Below, in pieces: positions 1 to 9,227 of a stretch of DNA of 20,173 nt. The stretch comes from Candidatus Altimarinota bacterium (GTDB lineage: Bacteria; Patescibacteriota; Gracilibacteria; BD1-5; UBA6164), in NCBI GenBank assembly GCA_027066255.1, contig JAMOOA010000195.1:1-20173 (forward strand). The letters are read 5' to 3'. The notes beneath the pieces were generated by a model. That model saw nothing but the letters and a program-made list of their open reading frames with translations. It was not told the origin of the DNA and ran no database searches. Each line of letters begins with the position of its first letter. Position 1 is the first letter of the stretch. The position numbers were made by a program, and so were the translations under genes.

Positions 1-1851
1 GGAAGAAAAAATACTCCACAAAGAGGAAAACCTCAGAGAGGGAAACAACAGGGAAACAGAAGTGGAGGAACTCCCGTAAGAGCTCTCCCTACATCTAGAG
101 CCTCAGGAGGAAGAGATGGACTCAAGTTTCCTGAAATCAAATTCTACCTCCCATCTCTGAGAGATGAGTATACCCGTTATATCCCTGTAGGAGGAAATAA
201 TGAGATAGGAGCTAAAAATATGGGAATGTTCCAGTATAAAGATGATATTATCTTGGTTGACTGTGGAGTTCAATTTGCTGAACCAGAGATGCTTGGAGCG
301 AGCCACTCGATTCCAGATGTTTCATTTTTGACGAAATATGTAAAGAATATAAAGGGTTTCCTTATTACTCATGCTCACCTCGATCATATAGGAGCATTAA
401 AAGATATTATCTCAGCTCTTGATTTCCCTGTACTTTATGGGACAAGGCTTACACTAGGACTTATCAGAAAACAACTCAAAGAAAAAAGGCTTCTTGATAA
501 AGCGACGCTCGTAGAAATAGATGCCTCAAAACCAAATAAAACAAAGATAGGACATTTTGAAATAGAGTTTTTCAGTGTAAACCACTCCATTCCAGATAGT
601 GCAGGTATATATATTGAAACTCCAGGAGGGACAAAAATTGTTCATACCGGAGACATCAAGATAGATATGACTCCAGAGATTGATGCTCCTGCAAATTTAG
701 AAAGATATGAAGAGATAGGAAAGAGAGGTATTGATCTTCTCCTTTCAGACTCTACAGGTTCTATTAGTAAAGGATTCTCTATGAGTGAGAAACAAGTAGG
801 AGAAGAACTTGAGAAAATAGTAGCAAATTGTAAACAATGAAGACTCTTTATAGCAACATTTTCTTCTTGGATATCGAGAGTACAACAACTAGTAAATATT
901 TGTGAAAAACATGATAAATTCATACTTCTTTCTGGAAGAAGTATGATAGAAAATGTTGCTATCGCAAAGGAACTTGGGTACCTCAGAATGAAACCAGGGA
1001 CAATAAAAAAGATGTCACTTAAAACTGTAAAAGACATCCCTAATAATAAACAGGTTATTATAACTACAGGGAGTCAGGGGGAAGAGTTTTCGGCTCTTAC
1101 AAGAATGTCTGAAGGGAGGCATCCGCATGTAGAAATACAGGCTGATGATACGGTGGTATTTTCCTCAAGTACTGTTCCAGGAAATGAGAGAAGCGTTTCC
1201 CTTGTTATTAATAAACTTATAAAGTATGGAGTTAATGTTGTTACTAAAAATGACGCACCTATTCATACCTCTGGTCATGGATATCAAGAAGAACAAAAGA
1301 TGCTTCTTCGTCTCTTTAATCCAAAATATTTTTGTCCGATATTCGGAGACTTATATTTTAGGACACTTCACAAAAATACAGCCATGAGCTTAGGTTGGAA
1401 AGAAGAAAATATTCTTATGTTAGAAAATGGGAGTATTGTTGATTTTTCTCCAACTCACTCTGTGTTTCGTTCAAAGATTAAAGTACCAATCCAGGATCTC
1501 ATCGTTGATGGCCATGGGGTTGGAACAACTGATAGCCATGTTATCAAAGCTAGAGAAAAGATGATGAATGGAGGAACACTTGTTGTTCTCTTGAAGGTAG
1601 ATAAGAGAACCAAAGCTATCATGGGGCATATTAAACTCGAAACTAGAGGACTTGCCTATATAGACGAAGTGAGATATATACATAGAATTCTTATCAAAAA
1701 GGTTCGTGAAGTCTATGAAAATACTGTAAAAGATGTGCCAGATATGGAAGAAAAAGACCTTATCAAAATTATCCGTACAGATCTTGAAATGTTTCTTCTC
1801 AAAAGAATAGACAGAGAACCTATGATTATTCCTATGGTGACAGAAGTATAA
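1..1851 (+). CDS. rnj: Ribonuclease J (5'-truncated by window edge)
   Basis: Metallo-beta-lactamase/beta-CASP ribonuclease of the RNase J family, expected to degrade and process RNA by 5'-3' exo- and endonuclease action in the cytoplasm. The frame is open from the first base, so the true start lies upstream. The first ~45 visible codons are a basic G/R/Q-rich tail, as in many RNase J N-termini. The metal-binding motif HAHLDH is at 370-387, followed by VNHSIPDSAG, HTGDIKID, SDSTG, the beta-CASP segment SSSTVPGNE and the late HTSGHG motif. The end, PMIIPMVTEV, is typical of the family. An in-frame TGA at 838-840 precedes RLFIATFSSW, where relatives carry Gly or a small residue; reading it as Gly joins two halves of a single protein. 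Stop is TAA. Confident call; only the start is unknown. Confidence 0.95.
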
Positions 1852-1920
1852 AAAACAATCTTTTCAAACATCTTTTTTCCTATACAATAGATTTGTATAT
1901 GTATTTCTAAATATATTTGT

Positions 1921-2940
1921 ATGAAAAAAATATCCATTTTCCTTTTTGTTTTATTTTTTGTAGTTTCTTGTGGTGAAAAATCACTAGATATAGAACAAGC
2001 AAAAAAAGAGATGTTGAATACCTCTCCAGAGGAGACAATAACCTCTCAAGAGACCTCTGATACACTATCATGAAGTGGCAATACTTCCTCTGATACACAA
2101 GAAGAAGAGGAAGTATTAAGAGAACCAATGGTTCAAATAACAGCTCTCACGGAGTCTCAATTTATTGAAATTAGTTCTATCCCCGATGACTCTATTGGAG
2201 ATGGAGAAGTAGAGATAACAGGAAAGACTCTCCAAAATGTAGAAAAAATACAGGTTTCTTTTTCTAATACGGACTCTGCTTTTCCAGATGATAACTACAC
2301 GCTCAAAACTTTTAAGTCGGGAGGACCTACTTTTAAATACTTAGCTTCTTCCAAGTTTCAAGTACTTGATTTTGGTGTTAATACTTATATCGTTAAAGCA
2401 TATAGTGGGAAGGAGGTATCAGAAACACAGGTTGTTATTAATGTTCCTAAGAAAGACAAAGTAGTATTTGAAGAAAAAGTTATAGGAAATGAGGACAATA
2501 GCGTATCCCTTAATCTTCCTACTTCTGATTCTTTCGGAAAGCCTCTTTCCCTTGGGCAAGATAGTTTCACTTATACAAATATAGACAATCTGGAAATAGT
2601 AAAGAAAGACGTTTCAGAAATAACGTGTGAAGGGATAACGGATTATCTACAGACAGAGATAAACACTTGGTTTTATTGGAATACCTGTAGAGATACCATA
2701 AAAGACAAAGGAATTAGTTTTTATGTAGTACTTCTTGGGAAAGATGATACATACATATATCAAAAACACTATGTAGATTTCATTCATGATTTTTATGGAA
2801 TCTATGAGGTAGATAGAGGGACAGGTGTAACAAAAGACAATATTTCAGAGAAAAATACGAAACTCAAAGAAATAAATGATACCTTTGAGAATATAGATGT
2901 TGTAGATTCATTGATGACGACTATTACAGCGCAGAAATAA
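1921..2940 (+). CDS. Predicted lipoprotein of unknown function
   Basis: A 339-residue protein that I do not recognise. It begins with MKK, a hydrophobic stretch (residues 4-16) and a lipobox-like VVSC with Cys17, so it is probably exported and lipid-anchored. Residues 18-70 are rich in Glu, Ser and Thr, like a surface linker. The rest (from about residue 70) looks globular and mostly beta, with phrases such as IPDDSIGDGEVEITGKTLQN that resemble an Ig-like fold; this is inference. One TGA (2071-2073) falls in the linker and reads as Gly. Without it the signal peptide would be lost from the body. The ATG was chosen because it gives the complete signal sequence. There is no Shine-Dalgarno, only an AT-rich leader. 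It lies between the RNase J gene and pyrH with short gaps (69 and 26 nt). Confidence 0.8.
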
Positions 2941-2956
2941 TATTTTTAATAAAACG

Positions 2957-2962
2957 TATAAT
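2957..2962 (+). promoter_or_regulatory. Possible -10 element just upstream of pyrH
   Basis: A perfect TATAAT ends only 4 nt before the pyrH ATG. If used, the transcript would be leaderless or nearly so. No convincing -35 hexamer lies 16-18 nt upstream (that region is the end of the lipoprotein gene), so in this AT-rich DNA the match may be chance. Confidence 0.25.
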
Positions 2963-2966
2963 ATAG

Positions 2967-3662
2967 ATGAGGGTACTTTTAAAAATTTCCGGGGAAGCTC
3001 TTTCTGGAGAAAATGAGCACGGTATAGATCCAAAATTCTTGAAAGAACTGGCTTTTTCACTCAAAGAAATACATGACCAAGATATAGAACTAGCTATAGT
3101 TTTATGAGGAGGGAATATATTTCGTGGAATGGCAGCTGCAGCAAATGGTATGGATAGAACAGCAGCTGATTATATGTGAATGATAGCAACCATTATGAAT
3201 GGAGTAGCTTTTCAAGATGCTTTAGAATCTGCAGGGATGGATACACGTCTTATGTCAGCTCTCCAACTTCCAGAAGTTGCAGAGCACTATATCAAAAGAA
3301 AGGCAAGCAGACATCTTGAAAAAGGAAGAATCGTTATTTGTGTAGCAGGTTCTGGGAATCCATTTTTCACAACCGATAGCGCTGCTGTACTTCGCGCTCT
3401 TGAGATGAACTGCGATATGTGTATCAAAGCTACTAAAGTAGATGGAGTTTATGATAGTGACCCAGAGATGAACCCAGATGCCCAGATGATAGAACATGCT
3501 TCTTATAGTGATGTGATTCACAAAGAAATCAGAGTCATGGACCATACGGCTATCACTCTTGCAAAAGAAGGAAACATGCCTATCAAAGTCGTAAACCTCT
3601 ATAAGAAAGGAGCAATCCTCAGGGCTATAAAGTGAGAAAAAGAAGGAACAACTATAGATTAG
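2967..3662 (+). CDS. pyrH: UMP kinase (uridylate kinase)
   Basis: Phosphorylates UMP to UDP with ATP in pyrimidine nucleotide synthesis; amino-acid-kinase fold, usually a hexamer. It has 231 residues, normal for the family. The N-terminal LLKISGEAL nucleotide-binding strand is present. Then come GGGNIFRG (residues 47-54), GMDRTAADYMGM (61-72) and, at the C-terminus, GEKEGTTI, all classic PyrH signatures. Three in-frame TGA codons (3105, 3177, 3633) encode the first Gly of GGGN, the Gly of DYMGM and the Gly of GEKEG. All are glycines in well-known homologues, so this gene alone is strong proof that UGA means Gly. Under the standard code the gene would be cut into pieces. True stop is TAG at 3660-3662. 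The start gives the standard N-terminus; no Shine-Dalgarno precedes it. The usual neighbours tsf and frr are not here. Confidence 0.97.
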
Positions 3663-3673
3663 AGATTTCTTTT

Positions 3674-3701
3674 TTGACTTTTTTTCAATTCTCTATAGAA
3701 T
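3674..3701 (+). promoter_or_regulatory. Predicted sigma70-type promoter for rpmH-rnpA-yidC
   Basis: TTGACT (3674-3679), a 16-nt spacer and TAGAAT (3696-3701). Both hexamers match the bacterial consensus at 5 of 6 positions. It sits between pyrH and rpmH and predicts a leader of roughly 60 nt. The spacer length equals that of the promoter candidates at 9185 and 18247. Confidence 0.55.
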
Positions 3702-3767
3702 CACGAGGCAAAATTTTAATGAATAGAGGGTGCTTTACTCATTATTATCTATTAATAATATCATTAT

Positions 3768-4010
3768 ATGTTAGGAAAACTTAAAAAGAGAAAGAGACTG
3801 AGAGTACACGGTTTCATGAAAAGAAGCTCTACTGTGGGAGGGAGAAAAGTACTAAGAAATAGAAGAAGAAAAGGGAGACATCAACTTACAGTAAGTTATC
3901 CAAAAAGATTTCAAGAGATTAACGGAAAAGCAAAGATGCATATTATTGCAGGAGGAACAGCAAAAAAGTCTCCATTCGATGGAAAAGGAAACTACGTCAA
4001 AAGAAAGTAG
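3768..4010 (+). CDS. rpmH: Ribosomal protein bL34 with C-terminal extension
   Basis: Large-subunit ribosomal protein bL34. The first ~43 residues carry the family pattern: a basic stretch with [11 protein letters not shown], then [19 protein letters not shown]. The usual protein is about 44-47 residues; this one has 80. The extra part (about residues 44-80) is basic, contains an [16 protein letters not shown] segment, and resembles nothing I know. It stays open to a TAG stop without any TGA. The start is the only ATG that fits the family N-terminus. It is the first gene of rpmH-rnpA-yidC, an order conserved in bacteria, often beside dnaA and oriC, though no dnaA is visible here. Confidence 0.92.
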   Translation: MLGKLKKRKRLRVHGFMKRSSTVGGRKVLRNRRRKGRHQLTVSYPKRFQEINGKAKMHIIAGGTAKKSPFDGKGNYVKRK

Positions 4011-4055
4011 TTTAAACTTCGAACTTCTTTATCAGTTTTAAATATTTTTTCATAT

Positions 4056-4073
4056 GCGTATAGTTTAATACGC
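4056..4073 (+). repeat. Small hairpin between rpmH and rnpA
   Basis: GCGTAT and ATACGC can pair around a 6-nt loop. No T-run follows, so it is unlikely to be a full terminator. It could be an mRNA processing or attenuation site between two genes whose products are needed in very different amounts. Confidence 0.3.
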
Positions 4074-4125
4074 TTACTTAAGAAAATTCAGAACTTTTCG
4101 TTTTAACTTCTTTTTTAAAGTTACA

Positions 4126-4467
4126 ATGATTCAAAAAAAATACAGACTCAAAGAGCGCGAAGTAAAAAGGATTCTACGTAAAGGGAGGCCTTTTTTTTCT
4201 TCTAGAGTTGTAAGTAATACTTCCAAGAATAGACTTGGATATAGCAGATTTGCCATTGTTATAGGAGGAAAGTCTGTAAAAAATGCGGTTCATAGAAACT
4301 TTTTTCGTAGAATATTCTATGATATTGTTTCAGAACTTGTATCAAAAGGCAGTGTTGATATAGTGTTTGTCGTCAAAACAAAAACAAAACTCGAAAGAGA
4401 TGAAAAAAAGATTCGTGATAACTTCAAAAACGATATACTCTTTCTGCTAAAAAAACAAAGCTTTTAA
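4126..4467 (+). CDS. rnpA: Ribonuclease P protein component
   Basis: Protein cofactor of RNase P, which removes the 5' leader of precursor tRNAs together with the rnpB RNA. It has 113 residues, the usual size. Visible family features are the N-terminal KYRLKEREVKRILRKGR helix region, the central strand RFAIVIGGKSVKNAVHRN and the RNR-type basic helix HRNFFRRIFYDIV (residues 57-68), where the classic pattern is RNxxKR. There is no TGA codon, and the stop is TAA. It lies 115 nt after rpmH and 13 nt before yidC, the standard bacterial arrangement. A weak hairpin (4104-4109 with 4118-4123) lies directly before the ATG and could affect initiation; that is speculative. Confidence 0.93.
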   Translation: MIQKKYRLKEREVKRILRKGRPFFSSRVVSNTSKNRLGYSRFAIVIGGKSVKNAVHRNFFRRIFYDIVSELVSKGSVDIVFVVKTKTKLERDEKKIRDNFKNDILFLLKKQSF

Positions 4468-4480
4468 AATAAAATAAATT

Positions 4481-5647
4481 ATGAAAAAATACTTAGATTT
4501 TCTCCTGATATTCTTCCTGATGTTTTTTATATTTCAGTTCTTTAATGGGAAAAATAATCAAGTAGAGCCCCAAGGAATAGTTTTTGAGACAGATAGCTCT
4601 AGTTATAGTGTACCTGCTTCAATATTTCTTACTATAGAGAACAACACTTCTGAAGATATCAAAATAGAGGGATGTAAAGATATATCTATCAATTATAATG
4701 GGAGTCCTCTCACCCTCCCTGAAGGCTTTTGTTCTGAGATGGCACTTGCCTCAGGAGACAAAGCAAAAGTAGACTACTCAAAGTTGTATGAGAGCTTCTC
4801 AGGAGAAGGGACGTACGTATTTGAGCTTATTATAGGAGAAAAGAAATACATATATCCAGTAGAAGTTTCTAATAGAGGAATTATAGGGAAACTTTTTGTT
4901 GGAGTGTTTTATGCACCTATTTTCAACATACTTGCCTTTATTATACAGACGTTTTCTTATTCACTTGGATGGGGAATCGTTCTTATCACTATTTTGATAC
5001 GTGTTGTTCTCCTTTTTCCTCAACACAAGATGATGGTGAGTCAAAGGAAGCTTCAGCAGGTTCAACCAAAAATTAAAGCTGTTCAAGAGAAATACAAAGG
5101 AGACTCGCAGAAGCTTGGTATGGAACTTATGGCTCTGTATAAAAAAGAAAAAGTAAACCCTATGGGATCATGTGGTTTTCTCATCATTCAGATGCCGATA
5201 CTTCTAGTTATATATAGAATTATTCTTAACATCAAGGATCCGGCTAACGCATTTTATCTTTACCCATTTCTTCAAGAATTTTCCATTTCAGCTATTTCTT
5301 ACGATTTTTTTAGTATAGACCTCCTTTCTGCTGGAGGAGTAGTTGGAGCTATACTTGCTATATTTATCGGATTGATACAGTATATACAAGTGAAGCTCTC
5401 ACTTGCAAATAAACCTATAGATATCTCAAAAAAATGAGTTGTACTTGAAAAAAAGAAATGAGCAGATGACTACAATAGTATGATGCCAGATCCTGAAATG
5501 ATGAATAAGTTTATGCTATATGGTATGCCTGCTATGGTTGCGGTATTTACCTATACCCTTTTTGCAGGGATAGGTTTGTACTGGGGGATATCTACGATAT
5601 TTGCTATTTTACAACAATTATTTGTAAATAAAATTATAAAAAAGTAA
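4481..5647 (+). CDS. yidC: Membrane protein insertase YidC
   Basis: YidC/Oxa1/Alb3 insertase, which places and folds proteins in the cytoplasmic membrane with or without SecYEG. It has 388 residues. There is an N-terminal membrane anchor (about residues 7-22) and a short extracytoplasmic domain (about 30-130), much smaller than the E. coli one. The conserved core starts near residue 137 with LFVGVFYAPIFNILAF; Arg174 in LITILIRVVLLFP is the groove arginine. A charged cytoplasmic loop (190-226) is followed by VNPMGSCGFLIIQMPILLVIYR and further helices. Two TGA codons (5435 and 5459) in the loop before the last helix read as Gly; stopping at the first would delete the final conserved helix. Stop is TAA. 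Jag, often next to yidC, is about 12 kb away on the other strand. Confidence 0.95.
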
Positions 5648-5678
5648 AGGGACTTTCTCTCTTCTTCTCGCTATTTCT

Positions 5679-5707
5679 TTGACACTCCTCTCTCCTTTTG
5701 TTACTAT
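5679..5707 (+). promoter_or_regulatory. Predicted promoter for the LPETG protein
   Basis: A perfect TTGACA (5679-5684), a 17-nt spacer and TACTAT (5702-5707, 4 of 6 matches). It lies in the 101-nt gap between yidC and the next gene and predicts a leader of about 35 nt. Confidence 0.45.
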
Positions 5708-5748
5708 ACGTGCAGTTATTTATATATTATATCTATTATTTGTGACCT

Positions 5749-6432
5749 ATGAAAATACTTAAAGTTTCCTTTGTGACGTTTCTTTTACTTGCAACAATAC
5801 AGTGAGCAAGTGCAGCGTACCCGGTAGTAGAATGTTCTTCAGACTCTGTATTTACTGAAAATTCATGTAATGAGTGTTTTGACGGAGGAGCTGTCTCTGC
5901 AGGAGACAATATAGGTCTTCTTACAGATGACCTAAAAAATAAAAAAACAGGGAATATCATCGTATATAAGGAAGAACAAACTATGCCAAAGATGCTTCCC
6001 CTTGGAAGCTCAGCCTCTTGGTCACAGACTCCTTCGGAAGATGGATTTTGGGACTATACAGAAGCGTTTAATGCTCTGTACTCAGATGGGGAAGATGGAT
6101 ATATCATACCTGCATCTAGCGAACTCACATGGCTCGAATCAAAACTTGGGTATGCATATACTCTTGATTCAAATACAGCAGTCGAAGGATCAAATATAGG
6201 ACTTCTTCTATATAGGCTTATCTCACATGATATATCAAGTGATGGAGACATCACTATAGATGGAGAAACTCATAATGAATGTGTTCTTTTCACTTCAGGA
6301 GAACCAGGAAAAGAAACACCAAAGAAACCAGAACCACCAAAACTTCCAGAGACAGGACCAGAACATATTCTTCTCATCGTTCTTGCTCTTATACTTGGAT
6401 TTGGACTTCTTAGATTTACAAAGAGAGTATAA
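5749..6432 (+). CDS. Secreted protein with LPETG sortase-type sorting signal
   Basis: A 227-residue surface protein of unknown function. It starts with a signal peptide: MKILK, a hydrophobic core, then a likely cut near QGASAAYP. The Gly in that region is a TGA (5803-5805), so under the standard code the signal peptide is separated from the protein. Residues 29-45 hold several cysteines (VECSS, NSCNECF). A mixed domain with Trp and acidic residues follows. The C-terminus is a Pro/Lys-rich spacer, LPETG, a hydrophobic helix (HILLIVLALILGFGLL) and a basic tail RFTKRV. That is the canonical order of a sortase substrate, which would be cut between Thr and Gly and linked to the envelope. No sortase gene is in the window. 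A terminator follows directly. The function of the main domain is not recognised. Confidence 0.85.
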
Positions 6433-6448
6433 CTAAATCATTTTTTTT

Positions 6449-6476
6449 AAAAGCTCGGACATATCCGAGCTTTTTT
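6449..6476 (+). terminator. Rho-independent terminator after the LPETG gene
   Basis: A perfect 11-bp stem (6449-6459 pairing with 6464-6474, core GCTCGGA/TCCGAGC), a 4-nt loop and a run of six T at 6471-6476. It begins 16 nt after the TAA. A-runs on the left arm could also give some termination of - strand transcripts. Confidence 0.9.
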
Positions 6477-6782
6477 GTATTTCTCTTTTTCAATACTCTT
6501 TATATGATATCTCCCTCTTGAAATCCCTTGTCTCTAGAAAGTAATGTCGATAAATATATAGCCATAAAAGATATTTACTCACTATAAAAATCAAAAAAGT
6601 AAAGCTATTCTTACTACTTCTTCCCTGTATCTCTTTGCAATTGCCTTTTTTGTGTGATACGATTTTTAGGTATGTCATATGACAACACCTGTTAGTTTCT
6701 TGAGCGAGGACAGATCGATATGCTCTTTACTTGAGAAAATAACAAAAAATTATTTTACAATTTATATTTTAAAAACAAAAAT
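6477..6782. other. Non-coding gap before the 785-residue gene
   Basis: About 300 nt with no gene I can support. It contains a 12-bp perfect palindrome (6673-6684) and AT-rich DNA before the next start. Hexamers such as TTGAGA (6731-6736) and TACAAT (6756-6761) are 19 nt apart, too far for a confident promoter. A - strand reading frame in it would run through the terminator and shows no recognisable features. A small RNA cannot be excluded. Confidence 0.4.
6673..6684. repeat. 12-bp palindrome, possible operator
   Basis: TGTCATATGACA is a perfect dyad about 100 nt upstream of the 785-residue gene. It could be a dimeric regulator site, but a palindrome of this size may occur by chance in AT-rich DNA. 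Confidence 0.25.
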
Positions 6783-9140
6783 ATGAAACACATACAAAAA
6801 AGATATGCCTTTTTCAAAAAGGGATGAGCAGAAGCAGGAGGATGAGCAGCATCAGAGCTAGATATGTCAACACTCCAAGAACTATCAAAGACTAAGGAGA
6901 CTCGTAAGCTTACAGAAGCTCACAAGGCAGATATTAATGCTCTTTTGAAAAAAGCATTAGAAGCAGATACATCAAAAGATGGTAAACTAGATCGAGAGGA
7001 ATTTACTAGTCTTATACTTAAAGCAGAAGGGACTAATAGATATATAGCAGTTTTGAGAGAAATACTAAAACACCCTGACAATTCACCAATAGATATTGAA
7101 AAAATGAGAATTGAACTTGGTTTAGTGGAGGGACAACAAAAGGTTAAAAAGAAGACAAGAATAGATATAAAAAAACATAAAAATGATGTAGGTGCAGTTG
7201 TTGATCAAAAAAAATCTGTAAATAAAATCACAGAAAAAGCTCCAACCAACAATAATACTCTTTCAGCTGAACTTCTAGCGAAACTTTCTGGAACAGAGAA
7301 AATTACTAATGATGAGCATTCTCAGATAACACGTTTCTTAACAGAAGCTTGGACGATGATATGAAAGGGAAAACATATAACGAAAGGAGATGGCTTTATT
7401 TCACATGCAGAAATGGCATCAATAAAGAAGGAAAATGAAACAGCACACAAGCATATAGTCGCTATTCTAGAAAGACTGGATCTTATTTTACCACTTACTA
7501 GGAAAGGACTGGCTGTTGAAGAAATCACTACAGGACTTGCGGGTATTAGAGAAGCAAAGAGCATGATACCTCCTACTAATACAAAAGAAATTCCAAAAGT
7601 AACTGAGAAAAACCCAGTTATAACTAAAAAAGCAGAAGCAAAAGAAAGTACAGATACTCTAGTATTTAATCGTACCTTATATAGAGGATGTTCAGCAGGG
7701 AAAGATGTTGTAGCGCTACAAGTTCTGCTTAAAAAAGTAGGTTTCCTTAGCAACAATGTAAAAACCTCTTCTAATTTTGGACCTCAAACAGAAAGAGCTA
7801 TTAAGGCAGCACAAATGAAATTCTTTGGAGAAGCTGACCTTATCGTAGGATCTGGAACCCTAACAAGGCTTTTAAAGGAAGCAGGTATAGGAGGATCTAT
7901 TTCTGAAGACTTTAAACAACTCACTTCAACAGATAGAAGAATAATAGCAAAAAGATTTAGTAATGGATGAGAGAAAAAGAAAATAGCAAATAGAACAGAA
8001 AGAACAAAGAGAAGGCAAAAAGCACCTAAACCAGTATGAAACTGGGAAAATGCTCCAACAGCGGAATCTCAGATACAACCTACATCGTCTAAAAATAGGG
8101 AAAGTCTGTTCGGAGATAATAGTATTTCATTTTGAAATATAGCTAACCCATTTAAAGATTTCTTTGGAGGAATATCCCGTGTTTTTGGAGGAAGTGAGTC
8201 TATCAATAGTAGTAAATTTTCATCATTGAGTCAATTGGATAACCATATAAATGCTAAATCAGGATTAGGAAAGCTTGAAGTATCTATTCATAATATAAGG
8301 AGAACTCAATCCGCAAGACAGGTTACAAGAGTTCACACATTAGCATTAAAAATGCTAAATAGAAAAATCCCAGCAAGTTTATATAATACTATCGCAGGAG
8401 CAAAAACAACACTTGAGAAAGCATACACACTTTTGTATATCCAAAATGCTCTTATGGGAGGGGCGAAATCGGTAGAGAGAATCCAAAACTATGCTTCAGT
8501 CTCTGAATTTATCTCAGCAGATAGAAGACAAGCAAAATCAGCAGATGCAGCACTAAGGGCTTCAGGATTTTCATCAACAGTAGTAAGTGATATACATAGG
8601 GCACGTAATCTTTCGTATAATGGAGCTAAAAGTATTGGAAAATATGAGCAGTATCATTGGGAAGCAGGAGAAAATAGGTACCTCTTTTCTCTTCGCTCTA
8701 AATCGAACCTTTCTGCTGGACTTCAAGCTTTTGCAGGACACTCAGTAGAAGTAGTTCGTACTGGTTCAACTATTGTACTCAGCAGAAGTGTTCAAAGACA
8801 AGCAAGAGGAGTTCTTGCAGATAATCTTGATATTACACAAGTTGCAGAAATTAATGCAAAGCTTTGAAAGAAATACTCAAAAGCAAAAATAGCAAGTATG
8901 ATAAAGAGTGGAAAACTGCCTTCAACAGTAGAGTTTCACAAATCAGCAAACTGTTTCAATGATGCCCTGGCTCTAAATATAAAATTTCCTAGAAGAGTAA
9001 GAGATAGAAATTATGGAGAGGGAAATGGAGGATGAGGAGGGAACGTAGGAGGAGGTCAAAGCTCTGCTCCTGGAAAATCTGGAGGATGAAATAATGGAGG
9101 AGGATGAACTGGATGAACTGGATGAGCTGGAAGACCATAA
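6783..9140 (+). CDS. Large protein with EF-hand loop and peptidoglycan-binding-like domain
   Basis: A 785-residue protein with no overall match that I know. Residues 62-73 (DTSKDGKLDREE) form a textbook EF-hand calcium loop, with acidic or polar residues at positions 1, 3, 5, 9 and 12. A second, degraded loop is near 199-210 (TKGDGFISHAE). Residues about 303-367 resemble PG_binding_1: GKDVVALQVLLKKVGF, then FGPQTERAIKAAQ and a final GSGTLTRLL. A basic stretch lies near 400-425, a helical region follows, and the last ~35 residues are a Gly-rich tail. No signal peptide or membrane helix is seen, so its site of action is unclear. Twelve TGA codons occur, five of them in the tail; without recoding it would appear as several unrelated ORFs. 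Stop is TAA. The ATG at 6783 adds 27 residues before the next Met, read through two TGA codons. Confidence 0.82.
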
Positions 9141-9184
9141 ATACAGCGACAAGCTCCTTTCTCAGTACTTAAAAATAATGATAT

Positions 9185-9212
9185 TTGACATTATATATAT
9201 TATTTATATAAT
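9185..9212 (+). promoter_or_regulatory. Consensus promoter for the small lipoprotein
   Basis: A perfect TTGACA (9185-9190), 16-nt spacer and perfect TATAAT (9207-9212). The start codon at 9228 is only 15 nt beyond the -10 box, so the predicted mRNA leader is about 8-10 nt. Confidence 0.75.
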
Positions 9213-9227
9213 CTAAAAAAAATAAAT

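Noticed and set aside
838..840. Frameshift or nonsense mutation splitting RNase J, and similar breaks in other genes
   Set aside because: Every break is an in-frame TGA without a change of frame, and the pattern repeats in essential genes. Genetic code 25 explains all of them.
3105..3179. UGA as tryptophan (code 4) or selenocysteine
   Set aside because: The positions align with conserved glycines, UGG is used normally for Trp, and no SECIS-like context is needed to explain about 60 sites.
4056..4073. Terminator between rpmH and rnpA
   Set aside because: The hairpin has no T-run after it; it is listed only as a small repeat.
6490..6678. 62-residue - strand reading frame in the gap after the terminator
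   Set aside because: It would run through the terminator when TGA is read as Gly, and it shows no recognisable domain and no promoter.
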